Part shown: in pieces, positions 57,089-64,000 of the stretch
Layout: each line of letters opens with the position of its first letter
Numbering within the stretch: the first letter of the stretch is position 1
Assembly: GCF_000724545.1 (NCBI RefSeq)
Contig: NZ_JHBV01000021.1
Coordinates: 1-64,000, forward strand
DNA: 64,000 nt
Origin: Aureispira sp. CCB-QB1
Lineage (GTDB): Bacteria; Bacteroidota; Bacteroidia; Chitinophagales; Saprospiraceae
Reading direction: 5' to 3'
The notes under the pieces: model-generated
Seen by the model: the letters and a program-made list of their open reading frames with translations, nothing else
Told to the model about the DNA's origin: nothing
Database searches by the model: none
Translations under genes and position numbers: made by a program

Positions 57089-57114
57089 AGCCATGCCCCA
57101 TATAGAGCATGACT
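57089..57114 (-). terminator. Terminator of the GumN/TraB-like gene
   Basis: A 10-bp stem in the minus-strand RNA (57105-57114 with 57089-57098), including two G-U pairs, followed by a T-run (57083-57088). On the plus strand the wobbles become mismatches. Confidence 0.7.
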
Positions 57115-57140
57115 TGTATATTAGTTAGATGTACTCCTCG

Positions 57141-58064
57141 TTATTTTGTCACTGGAGTAACCTTAAATCCTTCTTTTCTCAACAAACGAATGACACCTGT
57201 TTCACCTCCTAAATGCCCTGCTCCAACAGCATAAAATGTTGGTGCTTCTTTAGACATTTCGATGATCTGTGGAATCCATTTTTTATTTCTATTATCCAAC
57301 ATTTCTTCTTGACTACCCATTTCGTCTAAGTCGCCTTGCATTGCCTCTAACATACCATCAACATCTTGTGCCTTATAATAAGTTACCATTTTAGCAAACT
57401 CATTCTCTCCTCCTTTACCCTCTTTTAAATTTTTAATCATTTCAACCAAACCTTCGGCTTGTGTTTTGTAAGGAATCGAGTTAAATACCGCCATTTGATC
57501 GGCAACTGTTTCCAATCCTCCAAAAGCCATATCCGCTTCTTTTGCTTTGGATGTCAGTTCCATTTCATACATCTTAACGGGACCGTCAATCATTTCCATA
57601 TACAAAAGAGATTGCAATAACATGGGTTGCCAGTTTTGAGCCATCCCAAACGTCATTTTTGCTTGTGGTGATTTAGCTTCTTTTGTAAAATAACTTTCAA
57701 TTATCTGATAGTCCTCTTCTGAAATTAGGTCTTTTAATGTTTCTCCACCTTTCATTGGCGCTAGTTGCATCATTTGAACCGCCATCACCATTTGCTGACT
57801 CATGTCCATTTCCATCACCAATTTTTTGGTTTTCTTAAAGGCTTTTTCCATTGATTTATCCCAAAAGAAATCGTCTGCTCCAATCATATGAATGGTTCCA
57901 AAGACATAAGACGGCTTAATTCCTTTTCCCGTAACTTTCCACAACAGACTTTTTTCTAGTTTTCCATCTTTTGGAGCATCTTTTTGTGCTGACGCAGGTG
58001 CGAAAGAACAAGCCCAACATACAGTAATGGCCAAAAGAGTAGAGAGTGCTTTAAACATTGACAT
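57141..58064 (-). CDS. TraB/GumN family protein
   Basis: A 307-residue protein from the ATG at 58064, with a signal peptide (about 1-26, ending ASAQ). Two conserved family motifs: SLLWKVTGKGIKPSYVFGTIHMIG with GTIH (the first conserved motif) and YAVGAGHLGGETGVIRLLRKEGF with GxGHL near the C-terminus. TraB/GumN proteins form an EreA-like fold proposed to be metal-dependent proteases. The frame is open to 58097, but the signal peptide fits the chosen start. Confidence 0.88.
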   Translation of the reverse strand: MSMFKALSTLLAITVCWACSFAPASAQKDAPKDGKLEKSLLWKVTGKGIKPSYVFGTIHMIGADDFFWDKSMEKAFKKTKKLVMEMDMSQQMVMAVQMMQLAPMKGGETLKDLISEEDYQIIESYFTKEAKSPQAKMTFGMAQNWQPMLLQSLLYMEMIDGPVKMYEMELTSKAKEADMAFGGLETVADQMAVFNSIPYKTQAEGLVEMIKNLKEGKGGENEFAKMVTYYKAQDVDGMLEAMQGDLDEMGSQEEMLDNRNKKWIPQIIEMSKEAPTFYAVGAGHLGGETGVIRLLRKEGFKVTPVTK

Positions 58065-58418
58065 AATTTTATATTGTTTACTTGAATAATTTCTCATATT
58101 TTATAATCGATAACCGCACCATAATAACGCAGCTAAGTACTATTGATAATAATGATTATCTAAACCAAAGAGTTCAAATTCATTGCCAAATAACGACTAA
58201 GTGTCATATTTACAGGTTAAAACTACTGTTAATACAGTACAATAAATCCAAGGTACTCTATTAATTGAGTTCTTATTTTATCACATCCCCTATTCCTTAT
58301 CTTTGTTGCTAATCATATTAAAAAATAGTCATATGTGATTTACATCACAAACCCTGTCAACATTATGGCTTAGCTTTGTAGCATTAGAATCATTGCTATA
58401 ATTATAAGCCTATTTATT
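58065..58418. other. Divergent control region of GumN and sulfide oxidoreductase genes
   Basis: 354 bp. It contains the CRP/FNR-like site and promoter described separately. A short plus-strand frame (58082-58264) is not supported as a gene. Confidence 0.6.
58334..58378 (+). promoter_or_regulatory. CRP/FNR-like site with -7 box upstream of the sqr gene
   Basis: TGTGA (58334-58338), a 6-nt spacer TTTACA, TCACA (58345-58349) is a perfect CRP-type palindrome. TAGCTTTG (58371-58378) matches the TAnnTTTG -7 box. With a start near 58384 the palindrome centre is at about -42, the class II activator position, and there is no TTTG at -33, consistent with an activated promoter. Confidence 0.65.
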
Positions 58419-59687
58419 ATGACACACACACATCAAATCGTCATTATTGGTGCTGGAACAGCAGGCATAACTGTCGCCGCTCAATTACAAAAAAAAGACA
58501 GAACCTTAGACATTGCCATTATTGATCCTGCTACGACACATTACTACCAACCCGCATGGACACTTGTTGGAGCAGGAACCTTTGATTATCAAAAAACAGC
58601 TCGCCCTATGGCGACTTTAATTCCCAATGGTATCAACTGGATCAAAGAGGCAGTTGCGTCATTCCTCCCTTCTTCTAATCAATTGCAACTGAACAATGGC
58701 TCTACTGTTTATTACGATTATTTAGTAGTTTGCCCTGGCATCCAAATCAATTTAGGAGACATCAAAGGGCTAAAAGAAACCATAGGCAAGAATAATGTTT
58801 GTAGCAATTACATTGATGCTAAATACACTTGGGAAGTATTGCAAAAATTTAGGGGAGGTAATGCTTTATTCACGCAACCTTCTACCCCTATAAAATGTGG
58901 TGGGGCACCCCAAAAGATAATGTATTTGGCGGATGATTATTTTCAGCAACAAGGAATAAAAAATGCGACCAATGTTATTTTTGCAACACCAGGCTCTGTT
59001 ATTTTTGGGGTACCTGATTTTGCCAAAACATTACTACAAGTAGTTGATAGAAAAGCGATCAATCTAAAATTTTTCCACAAATTGGTCAAAATTGATGGTA
59101 CGAATAAGGTAGCTTATTATGAAATTACAAAACTAGACGACCACAACCAACCTATAGAACACAACCCTAATCCTAAAGTAAAAGTGCAACAAGTGGCTAC
59201 TAGGCTTGTAGGTATTCCTTTTGATATGCTCCACTTAGCGCCTCCTCAATCGGCTCCTGATTTTATTAGAAATTCTCCTTTGGCACATCAAGAAGGTCCT
59301 AGCAAAGGTTGGCTCAATGTCGATCCAGCTACCTTACAACACAATATCTATCCCAACATTTATGGTTTGGGCGATGCTGCTGCGCTTCCTACCGCCAAAA
59401 CAGGAGCCGCTATTCGAAAACAAGCACCTGTTGTTGTCCAACAAATTATCAACACCCTCAAAGGCAGCTCTAAAGAACTGACTTACAAAGGTTATTCTTC
59501 TTGCCCGTTGGTAACAGGATATGGCAAAATGGTCTTAGCAGAATTTGGATATAATAATGTTAGAATGTCTGACCCCTTAATATCCAAATTTGTAGATACT
59601 GCGAAAGAAACCTATAGTATGTGGCTATTAAAAAAATATGGTCTTCCCTTTATGTATTGGAATTTAATGCTAAAAGGAAAGGCTTAG
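58419..59687 (+). CDS. sqr: Type II sulfide:quinone oxidoreductase
   Basis: A 422-residue flavoprotein. FAD-binding GAGTAG (11-16) at the N-terminus. The redox cysteines are Cys160 in STPIKCGGAPQKI and Cys362 in YSSCPLVTGYGK, both as in the mitochondrial SQOR group. It should oxidise sulfide and reduce quinone at the membrane surface. The second FAD motif GLGDAAALPTAKTG (317-330) is present. It is followed by a peroxiredoxin gene, probably cotranscribed. Other FAD-dependent disulfide reductases are less likely. Confidence 0.88.
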   Translation: MTHTHQIVIIGAGTAGITVAAQLQKKDRTLDIAIIDPATTHYYQPAWTLVGAGTFDYQKTARPMATLIPNGINWIKEAVASFLPSSNQLQLNNGSTVYYDYLVVCPGIQINLGDIKGLKETIGKNNVCSNYIDAKYTWEVLQKFRGGNALFTQPSTPIKCGGAPQKIMYLADDYFQQQGIKNATNVIFATPGSVIFGVPDFAKTLLQVVDRKAINLKFFHKLVKIDGTNKVAYYEITKLDDHNQPIEHNPNPKVKVQQVATRLVGIPFDMLHLAPPQSAPDFIRNSPLAHQEGPSKGWLNVDPATLQHNIYPNIYGLGDAAALPTAKTGAAIRKQAPVVVQQIINTLKGSSKELTYKGYSSCPLVTGYGKMVLAEFGYNNVRMSDPLISKFVDTAKETYSMWLLKKYGLPFMYWNLMLKGKA

Positions 59688-59719
59688 AATGACAATATCA
59701 AAATACATTTTATAACAAT

Positions 59720-59740
59720 CAATGCTTTGTCGAAGCATTG
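59720..59740 (+). other. Intercistronic hairpin between sqr and peroxiredoxin
   Basis: CAATGCTT and AAGCATTG form an 8-bp stem with loop TGTCG. No T-run follows, so it is more likely an mRNA stability or processing element than a terminator. Confidence 0.5.
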
Positions 59741-59783
59741 CACGAATTGGGCAACAGTTCCACAAAGCACTAAAAACAAGATT

Positions 59784-60500
59784 ATGGAATTAAATGAAGA
59801 GCAAGTTGTTATCTCAATGCCTAGAATTGGGGATCCTGCTCCTGCTTTTTTAGCAACAACAACCCAAGGAGAAATTAATTATCCCTCTGATTATTTTGGG
59901 AAGTGGAGTATCCTTTTTAGTCATCCTGCTGATTTTACTCCGGTTTGCACTTCCGAATTTATGACTTTCGCAACTTTGGAGAAAAAATTTGAAGCCGTCA
60001 ACTGTAAGTTGATTGGTCTGTCTATTGATGGCTTATATAGTCACATTGCTTGGCTGAGAACGATCAAAGAAAAAATTGCCTACAAAAACATGAAGGATGT
60101 TGAGGTAACATTTCCCTTGATTGATGATATCACCATGAAAGTAGCGCATAAATATGGTATGATTCAACCCAACGAAGATAGTACCAAAGCTGTTCGTGCC
60201 GTATTTTTTGTTGATCCTAAAGGAATTATTCGTGCCATAATTTATTACCCATTAAGTTTGGGACGCAATTTTGATGAGTTGTACCGTGTTGTCGTAGCCC
60301 TTCAAACCTCCGATGCGTTTAATGTCGCAACTCCTGCGGATTGGCAACCAGGCGATGATGTTATTGTTGGACCAGCAGGTTCTTGCGGAACGGCAAAAGA
60401 ACGAATGGATGATGCAGCTATAGACTGTCAAGATTGGTTTTTCTGTACCAAAAAACTGTCTAAAGAAACAGTTATGGAAAATGTGCTAAAGAAAGATTGA
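59784..60500 (+). CDS. Peroxiredoxin (Prx6/AhpC-type)
   Basis: A 238-residue protein from the ATG at 59784; the frame extends to 59727 but that start lies inside the hairpin. Peroxidatic Cys55 sits in PADFTPVCTSEF. The C-terminus has Cys201 and a DCQDWFFC segment with Cys215 and Cys221, six apart as in archaeal Prx6-like enzymes with resolving cysteines. It reduces hydrogen peroxide and organic peroxides in the cytoplasm. It lies between sqr and cydAB. Confidence 0.92.
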   Translation: MELNEEQVVISMPRIGDPAPAFLATTTQGEINYPSDYFGKWSILFSHPADFTPVCTSEFMTFATLEKKFEAVNCKLIGLSIDGLYSHIAWLRTIKEKIAYKNMKDVEVTFPLIDDITMKVAHKYGMIQPNEDSTKAVRAVFFVDPKGIIRAIIYYPLSLGRNFDELYRVVVALQTSDAFNVATPADWQPGDDVIVGPAGSCGTAKERMDDAAIDCQDWFFCTKKLSKETVMENVLKKD

Positions 60501-60593
60501 TCCAATCATTGTTATTTTATGCCTCAAGATATTCCTCTCATTACGCAGTCAATTAACCCATCCATCATATCCATGTATCCCCAAAAACAATTG

Positions 60594-60632
60594 AACGAGT
60601 TTTGAGTCCCCCCCTCAAAACTCGTTTTTTTT
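60594..60632 (+). terminator. Terminator of the sqr-peroxiredoxin unit
   Basis: AACGAGTTTTGAG (60594-60606) pairs with its 13-base complement (60614-60626), 7-nt loop, continuing into a T8 run. Confidence 0.92.
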
Positions 60633-61097
60633 CATTCATGCTTCCGACAAAACTACTCAATTGATTATCAAAACTATACTTTCATTTCCACTACTACTTT
60701 AAAACTCCTTTATAATAGCTTGAGTAAGTGGTCAGAAAAAATAAGAACAAAAAATGGGATTATTTTTTTGCTAAAAAAAAAAGGAAGGCTTAGCGAGCTA
60801 AGACAAGTTTTTTTGATGAAGAGTAGCGCAAAAAGAAGACTGTTTTAGCGACGCTGCTACTGCGTGGTACTTGTTATTTTTAATGTACGATAATGTCTAC
60901 TTATATAGAAAAATTAAAAATTACAATTTAGAGGCATTCAAAATTAATTTTTTATGATTCATATCAATAAATTAGAGCATAGAATGGTTGACTTTTGCAT
61001 CGACTTAATTGTTCAATAGTATAAATAATCATTCGTTGATCACCTGTCGGTTACGATAGGATTTAAATCAAAAGAATGTTCAAAATACAAGCACATT

Positions 61098-61114
61098 GCA
61101 TGCTATAAGCATGC
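61098..61114 (+). promoter_or_regulatory. Palindrome upstream of cydA
   Basis: GCATGCT, ATA, AGCATGC: a 7-bp perfect inverted repeat with a 3-nt spacer, 54 bases before the cydA start. The spacer is too short for a good RNA hairpin, so a DNA-binding site is more likely. Confidence 0.5.
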
Positions 61115-61168
61115 TTCTAAAATATCAACCTGTAGTTCTTTTATGGATTACAATAACTATAACTTATT

Positions 61169-62506
61169 ATGGATGTATTAACAGCTGCCAGGCTTCAAAT
61201 GGCATTTTCGTTAGGTTTCCACATCATTTTTGCCTGTATTGGAATGACCATTCCTTTCTTTATGGCATATGCTGAATGGCGATGGCTCAAAACAGGAGAT
61301 GTTGTCTATAGAGATTTGACCAAAGCATGGTCCAAAGGCATTGCCATTTTTTTTGCGGTAGGAGCAGTATCTGGAACCATGTTATCGTTTGAATTAGGCT
61401 TGTTATGGCCTGAATTTATGAAACACGCTGGAGGTATTATAGGAATGCCTTTTTCTTGGGAAGGGACGGCTTTCTTTATTGAAGCCATTGCGTTAGGAGT
61501 ATTTCTCTATGGTTGGGAACGGGTTCCCAAATGGACACATTGGGTTTCAGGTTTAATCGTTGGAATATCAGGTTTAGCTTCTGGAATTTTGGTCGTTGCT
61601 GCTAATAGTTGGATGAACAGCCCAGCAGGTTTTGAGGTGATTGATGGTGAATATGTCAATATTGATCCTTTGGCAGCCATGTTCAACGATGCTTGGTTTA
61701 GCCAAGCCTTGCACATGTCATTAGCCTCTTTTGTGGCAACAGGTTTTGCGGTAGCAGGATTGCATGGTTTTTACCTATTAAAAAACAAAAACAATGCTTT
61801 TCACAAAGCAGCCTTTCGCATAGCATTAAGCTTTGGAGCTATTGCTGCTATTCTCATTCCCATATCTGGTGATATTGCTGCCAAAGATATTGCGGTTCGC
61901 CAACCTGCTAAGTTAGCTGCAATGGAAGCACATTATCACACCGAACAAGGTGCTCCGTTGATTATTGGTGGAATTCCGAACAGCGAAACCCAAACTGTTG
62001 ATTATGCAATTCGCATTCCATATGCGTTGAGTTTTCTAGCTCACGGAGATTTTAATGCCGAAGTAGTTGGACTAGATCAAATACCAGATGATGAGGAACC
62101 GCCCGTTTTAATTGTCCATCTTGCCTTTCAGATTATGATAGGAATCGGGAGTTTACTGGCATTGATTGGACTTATTTTTTTGGTCTTAAATTGGCGAAAA
62201 AAAGAATGGATTTATCATACTACTTTCTTAAAGACATTGGTTTTCTGTATTCCTTTAGGTTTTATCGCGTTAGAGGCAGGTTGGACAGTTACAGAAGTAG
62301 GACGACAACCATGGATTATTTATCAAGTGATGCGTACTAAGGACGCTGTCACACCAATGCCAGGTATTCAATATTCATTCTACATCACCCTCTTTGTTTA
62401 TCTATTTTTATCTGCTGTTCTTTTTTGGCTCATGAAACGTCAAATTAATGCTATTCATCAACACTATCCTTTGACAACAACTACGGATAAAGAAAAAACC
62501 AATTAA
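61169..62506 (+). CDS. cydA: Cytochrome bd ubiquinol oxidase subunit I
   Basis: A 445-residue membrane protein. The heme b595 ligand His18 is in FSLGFHIIFACIG; further His/Met positions occur in SQALHMSLASFVATG and in the later helices. The periplasmic Q-loop is the short type, as in CIO-like oxidases. It oxidises quinol and reduces oxygen, with high affinity and resistance to sulfide and nitric oxide in known bd oxidases. It is followed by cydB with no gap. Confidence 0.94.
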   Translation: MDVLTAARLQMAFSLGFHIIFACIGMTIPFFMAYAEWRWLKTGDVVYRDLTKAWSKGIAIFFAVGAVSGTMLSFELGLLWPEFMKHAGGIIGMPFSWEGTAFFIEAIALGVFLYGWERVPKWTHWVSGLIVGISGLASGILVVAANSWMNSPAGFEVIDGEYVNIDPLAAMFNDAWFSQALHMSLASFVATGFAVAGLHGFYLLKNKNNAFHKAAFRIALSFGAIAAILIPISGDIAAKDIAVRQPAKLAAMEAHYHTEQGAPLIIGGIPNSETQTVDYAIRIPYALSFLAHGDFNAEVVGLDQIPDDEEPPVLIVHLAFQIMIGIGSLLALIGLIFLVLNWRKKEWIYHTTFLKTLVFCIPLGFIALEAGWTVTEVGRQPWIIYQVMRTKDAVTPMPGIQYSFYITLFVYLFLSAVLFWLMKRQINAIHQHYPLTTTTDKEKTN

Positions 62507-62507
62507 G

Positions 62508-63500
62508 ATGCTTGAATTTATTGTTTTAGTCTTAAGTATTGCCTTCTTTTTCTACACACTCTTAGGTGGAGCTGATTTTGGGGCAGGAATTATAGAATTA
62601 TTAACGGGCAATAAAAGTATTCGCCCTATTTACAAAGCCATCGCTCCTGTATGGGAAGTAAACCATATGTGGCTAATTTTGGCAGTTGTGATTATCTTTA
62701 ATGGATTTCCTCCTATTTTTGCACAAATGTCGATCTCTTTACATATTCCTCTATTTATTGTCTTAATGGGAATTGTATTGAGGGGAACGGCCTTTACATT
62801 TAGACATTATGACACACATGTAGATGGTACCCATGTTTATTACCACTGGATTTTTCGTATTTCTAGCTTGATAACAGCTATTTTTCTTGGGGTAACCTTA
62901 GGGGCTATGATGTATGGGCAAATAGATAATAATCCGAATGGAACATTTTACAGTCAATTCATTGCACCTTGGTTCAATTATTTTTGCGTTGGGGTTGGAA
63001 TTTTTGTGGCGTTAATTTTCGCTTATATCGCTAGCATTTTTATACTTGGTGAAGCCATAGAACCTAAGCAAATCCATTTTTACTCTATTGTTGCCAAGCG
63101 ATTTTCTATTGGGATGATTTTAACAGGCAGTGTTGTCCTACTATTGGCATATATTTATCAAGTTCCATTTTTTGCATTAGCCTTATCCTCTCCGATTAGT
63201 TGGATTGCATTTGTTGGGGCGACACTCCTTCTACCTTGGATATGGATGGATATTAACAAAAAATACTTTCAAAGAATTCGTATTTTAGTAGCTGTTCAGG
63301 TCGGCTTAATTATGTCTGGTTGGGCAGCTGCGCAGATTCCAATTCTGATTCATATGAAAGATGGCAATCATTTGACTGTATATAATTCTGTTGCTCCAGA
63401 AACAACACTCTATTATCTAACAATGGCACTGCTTATTGGCTCTTTACTAATATTCCCCTCTATTTATTATTTGTTTAGAATTTTTAAATTCAAGCCTTGA
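62508..63500 (+). CDS. cydB: Cytochrome bd ubiquinol oxidase subunit II
   Basis: A 330-residue protein with eight to nine helices. The family N-terminus FYTLLGGADFGAGI (16-29) and KAIAPVWEVNHMWLILAVV are clear. It starts 1 base after cydA, so the two are one operon. No cydX-like small ORF or cydDC genes follow. A terminator lies downstream. Confidence 0.94.
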   Translation: MLEFIVLVLSIAFFFYTLLGGADFGAGIIELLTGNKSIRPIYKAIAPVWEVNHMWLILAVVIIFNGFPPIFAQMSISLHIPLFIVLMGIVLRGTAFTFRHYDTHVDGTHVYYHWIFRISSLITAIFLGVTLGAMMYGQIDNNPNGTFYSQFIAPWFNYFCVGVGIFVALIFAYIASIFILGEAIEPKQIHFYSIVAKRFSIGMILTGSVVLLLAYIYQVPFFALALSSPISWIAFVGATLLLPWIWMDINKKYFQRIRILVAVQVGLIMSGWAAAQIPILIHMKDGNHLTVYNSVAPETTLYYLTMALLIGSLLIFPSIYYLFRIFKFKP

Positions 63501-63536
63501 TGTACTAGTTTTTTGACAACACTACCCATTAAAAAC

Positions 63537-63575
63537 AAAAAGGATTAAGTAGCCAATAGCCGCTTAATCCTTTTT
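63537..63575. terminator. Bidirectional terminator, cydB / T9SS cargo gene
   Basis: A 13-bp stem (63537-63549 with 63563-63575), A5 at one end and T6 at the other, between convergent genes. Confidence 0.9.
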
Positions 63576-63609
63576 TATTTGTTAGGTATAAATAATGACG
63601 CAACGTCAA

Positions 63610-64000
63610 TTACGATTTGACAAACTTTTTAGAAATAGCCATATCATTCCCCAATACTGTGACAACATACACACCACTTGGTTCATTACCAAAATGGATT
63701 TGTTGTTGGTATGTCTTGACTTGTTTAAGTTCTTGCCAAAACACTTGCTGCCCTACAGCATTGTGTATAATCACCTCTACATTATCCTGAGTTTTCAAAA
63801 ACTCAATATCCAATAGAAATTTATCTTTAATTGGATTAGGTGATACCGTAATAGTCGCCTTATTTTCAATTTCAGTTACATTTACATTATTAATAACTGT
63901 AATATTCAATGTATCCGAATCACTACAAGCACCATTATTCACTGTTAAAATTACTTGCTGTTGCCCATCTGTTGTAAAAGTAAAGTTGGGATCTGCTTGT
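63610..64000 (-). CDS. C-terminus of a T9SS cargo protein (partial)
   Basis: The frame is open from 63610 to the window edge, so the start is missing; the GTG at 63942 is not a credible start. Visible part: the end of a PKD/Ig-like domain (FTFTTDGQQQVILTVNNGACSDSDTLNITV), a linker, and a type A sorting domain (ATITVSPNPIKDKFLLDIEF ... GVYVVTVLGNDMAISKKFVKS). The sorting domain directs export by the type IX (Por) system and attachment to the surface. Confidence 0.88.
   Translation of the reverse strand, partial: QADPNFTFTTDGQQQVILTVNNGACSDSDTLNITVINNVNVTEIENKATITVSPNPIKDKFLLDIEFLKTQDNVEVIIHNAVGQQVFWQELKQVKTYQQQIHFGNEPSGVYVVTVLGNDMAISKKFVKS

Larger units (their letters stand above)
60501..61168. 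other. Intergenic region between peroxiredoxin and cydA
   Basis: 668 bp. It contains a terminator (60594-60632), a GC-rich patch (60785-60870) with CTTAGCGAGCTAA and GCTGCTACTGCGTGGT, and a palindrome (61098-61114). No gene apparent. Confidence 0.6.

Noticed and set aside
63595-63816. 73-residue plus-strand frame at the right edge
   Set aside because: It is the antisense shadow of the T9SS sorting domain.

Overview
The window comes from a low-GC (AT-rich) member of the Bacteroidota. The evidence is a truncated secreted protein with a C-terminal type IX secretion (Por) sorting domain at the right edge, many Bacteroidota-only families (DUF3078, DUF5522, DUF4350, a MoxR/DUF58/DUF4129/SpoIIM/RDD set), starts preceded by A-rich sequence instead of Shine-Dalgarno motifs, and promoters of the TTTG / TAnnTTTG type. 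The overall flavour suggests a marine Saprospiria-like organism such as Aureispira, but the genus is a guess.

Layout. 1-500: the end of a ~104-bp tandem repeat array and a terminator. 0.5-8.1 kb: outer-membrane proteins (DUF3078; a PagL-like lipid A deacylase), hflX, a small membrane protein, a Na+/Ca2+ exchanger and a polysaccharide flippase. 8.2-8.3 kb: a nested inverted-repeat element. 8.4-27.2 kb, all on the minus strand: the complete str-S10-spc-alpha gene series from rpsL to rplQ, including rpmJ and rpmD. Several strong hairpins interrupt this series (fusA/rpsJ, rplO/secY, rpsD/rpoA), L15 carries a duplicated C-terminal domain, and L4 carries a ~60-residue insertion. 27.6-39.4 kb: a cyclase-family enzyme and the MoxR-DUF4350-DUF4129-SpoIIM envelope gene set, with RDD and DUF58 genes nearby but separated from it by a double-START protein and a quinone-reductase-like enzyme.

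39.5-46.5 kb is the most unusual part. A candidate small RNA with its own terminator is followed by five tandem, diverged paralogues (366-400 aa) of exported proteins built from RHS/YD-like Tyr-Asp...Gly repeats. They have no toxin tip, core domain or neighbouring immunity gene. 46.5-58.1 kb: envelope and membrane proteins (two adjacent 85%-identical beta-barrels, TspO-like, DUF2279, GumN/TraB), pth and rplY, and a patatin phospholipase fused to a multi-span membrane domain. 58.3-63.5 kb: a sulfide/oxidant module with a type II sulfide:quinone oxidoreductase under a CRP/FNR-type palindrome, a peroxiredoxin, and cytochrome bd oxidase (cydAB). The last ~400 bases hold the C-terminus of a T9SS cargo protein.

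I saw no rRNA, tRNA, CRISPR array or complete insertion sequence by eye. All identifications are from reading the sequence; no database search was possible.
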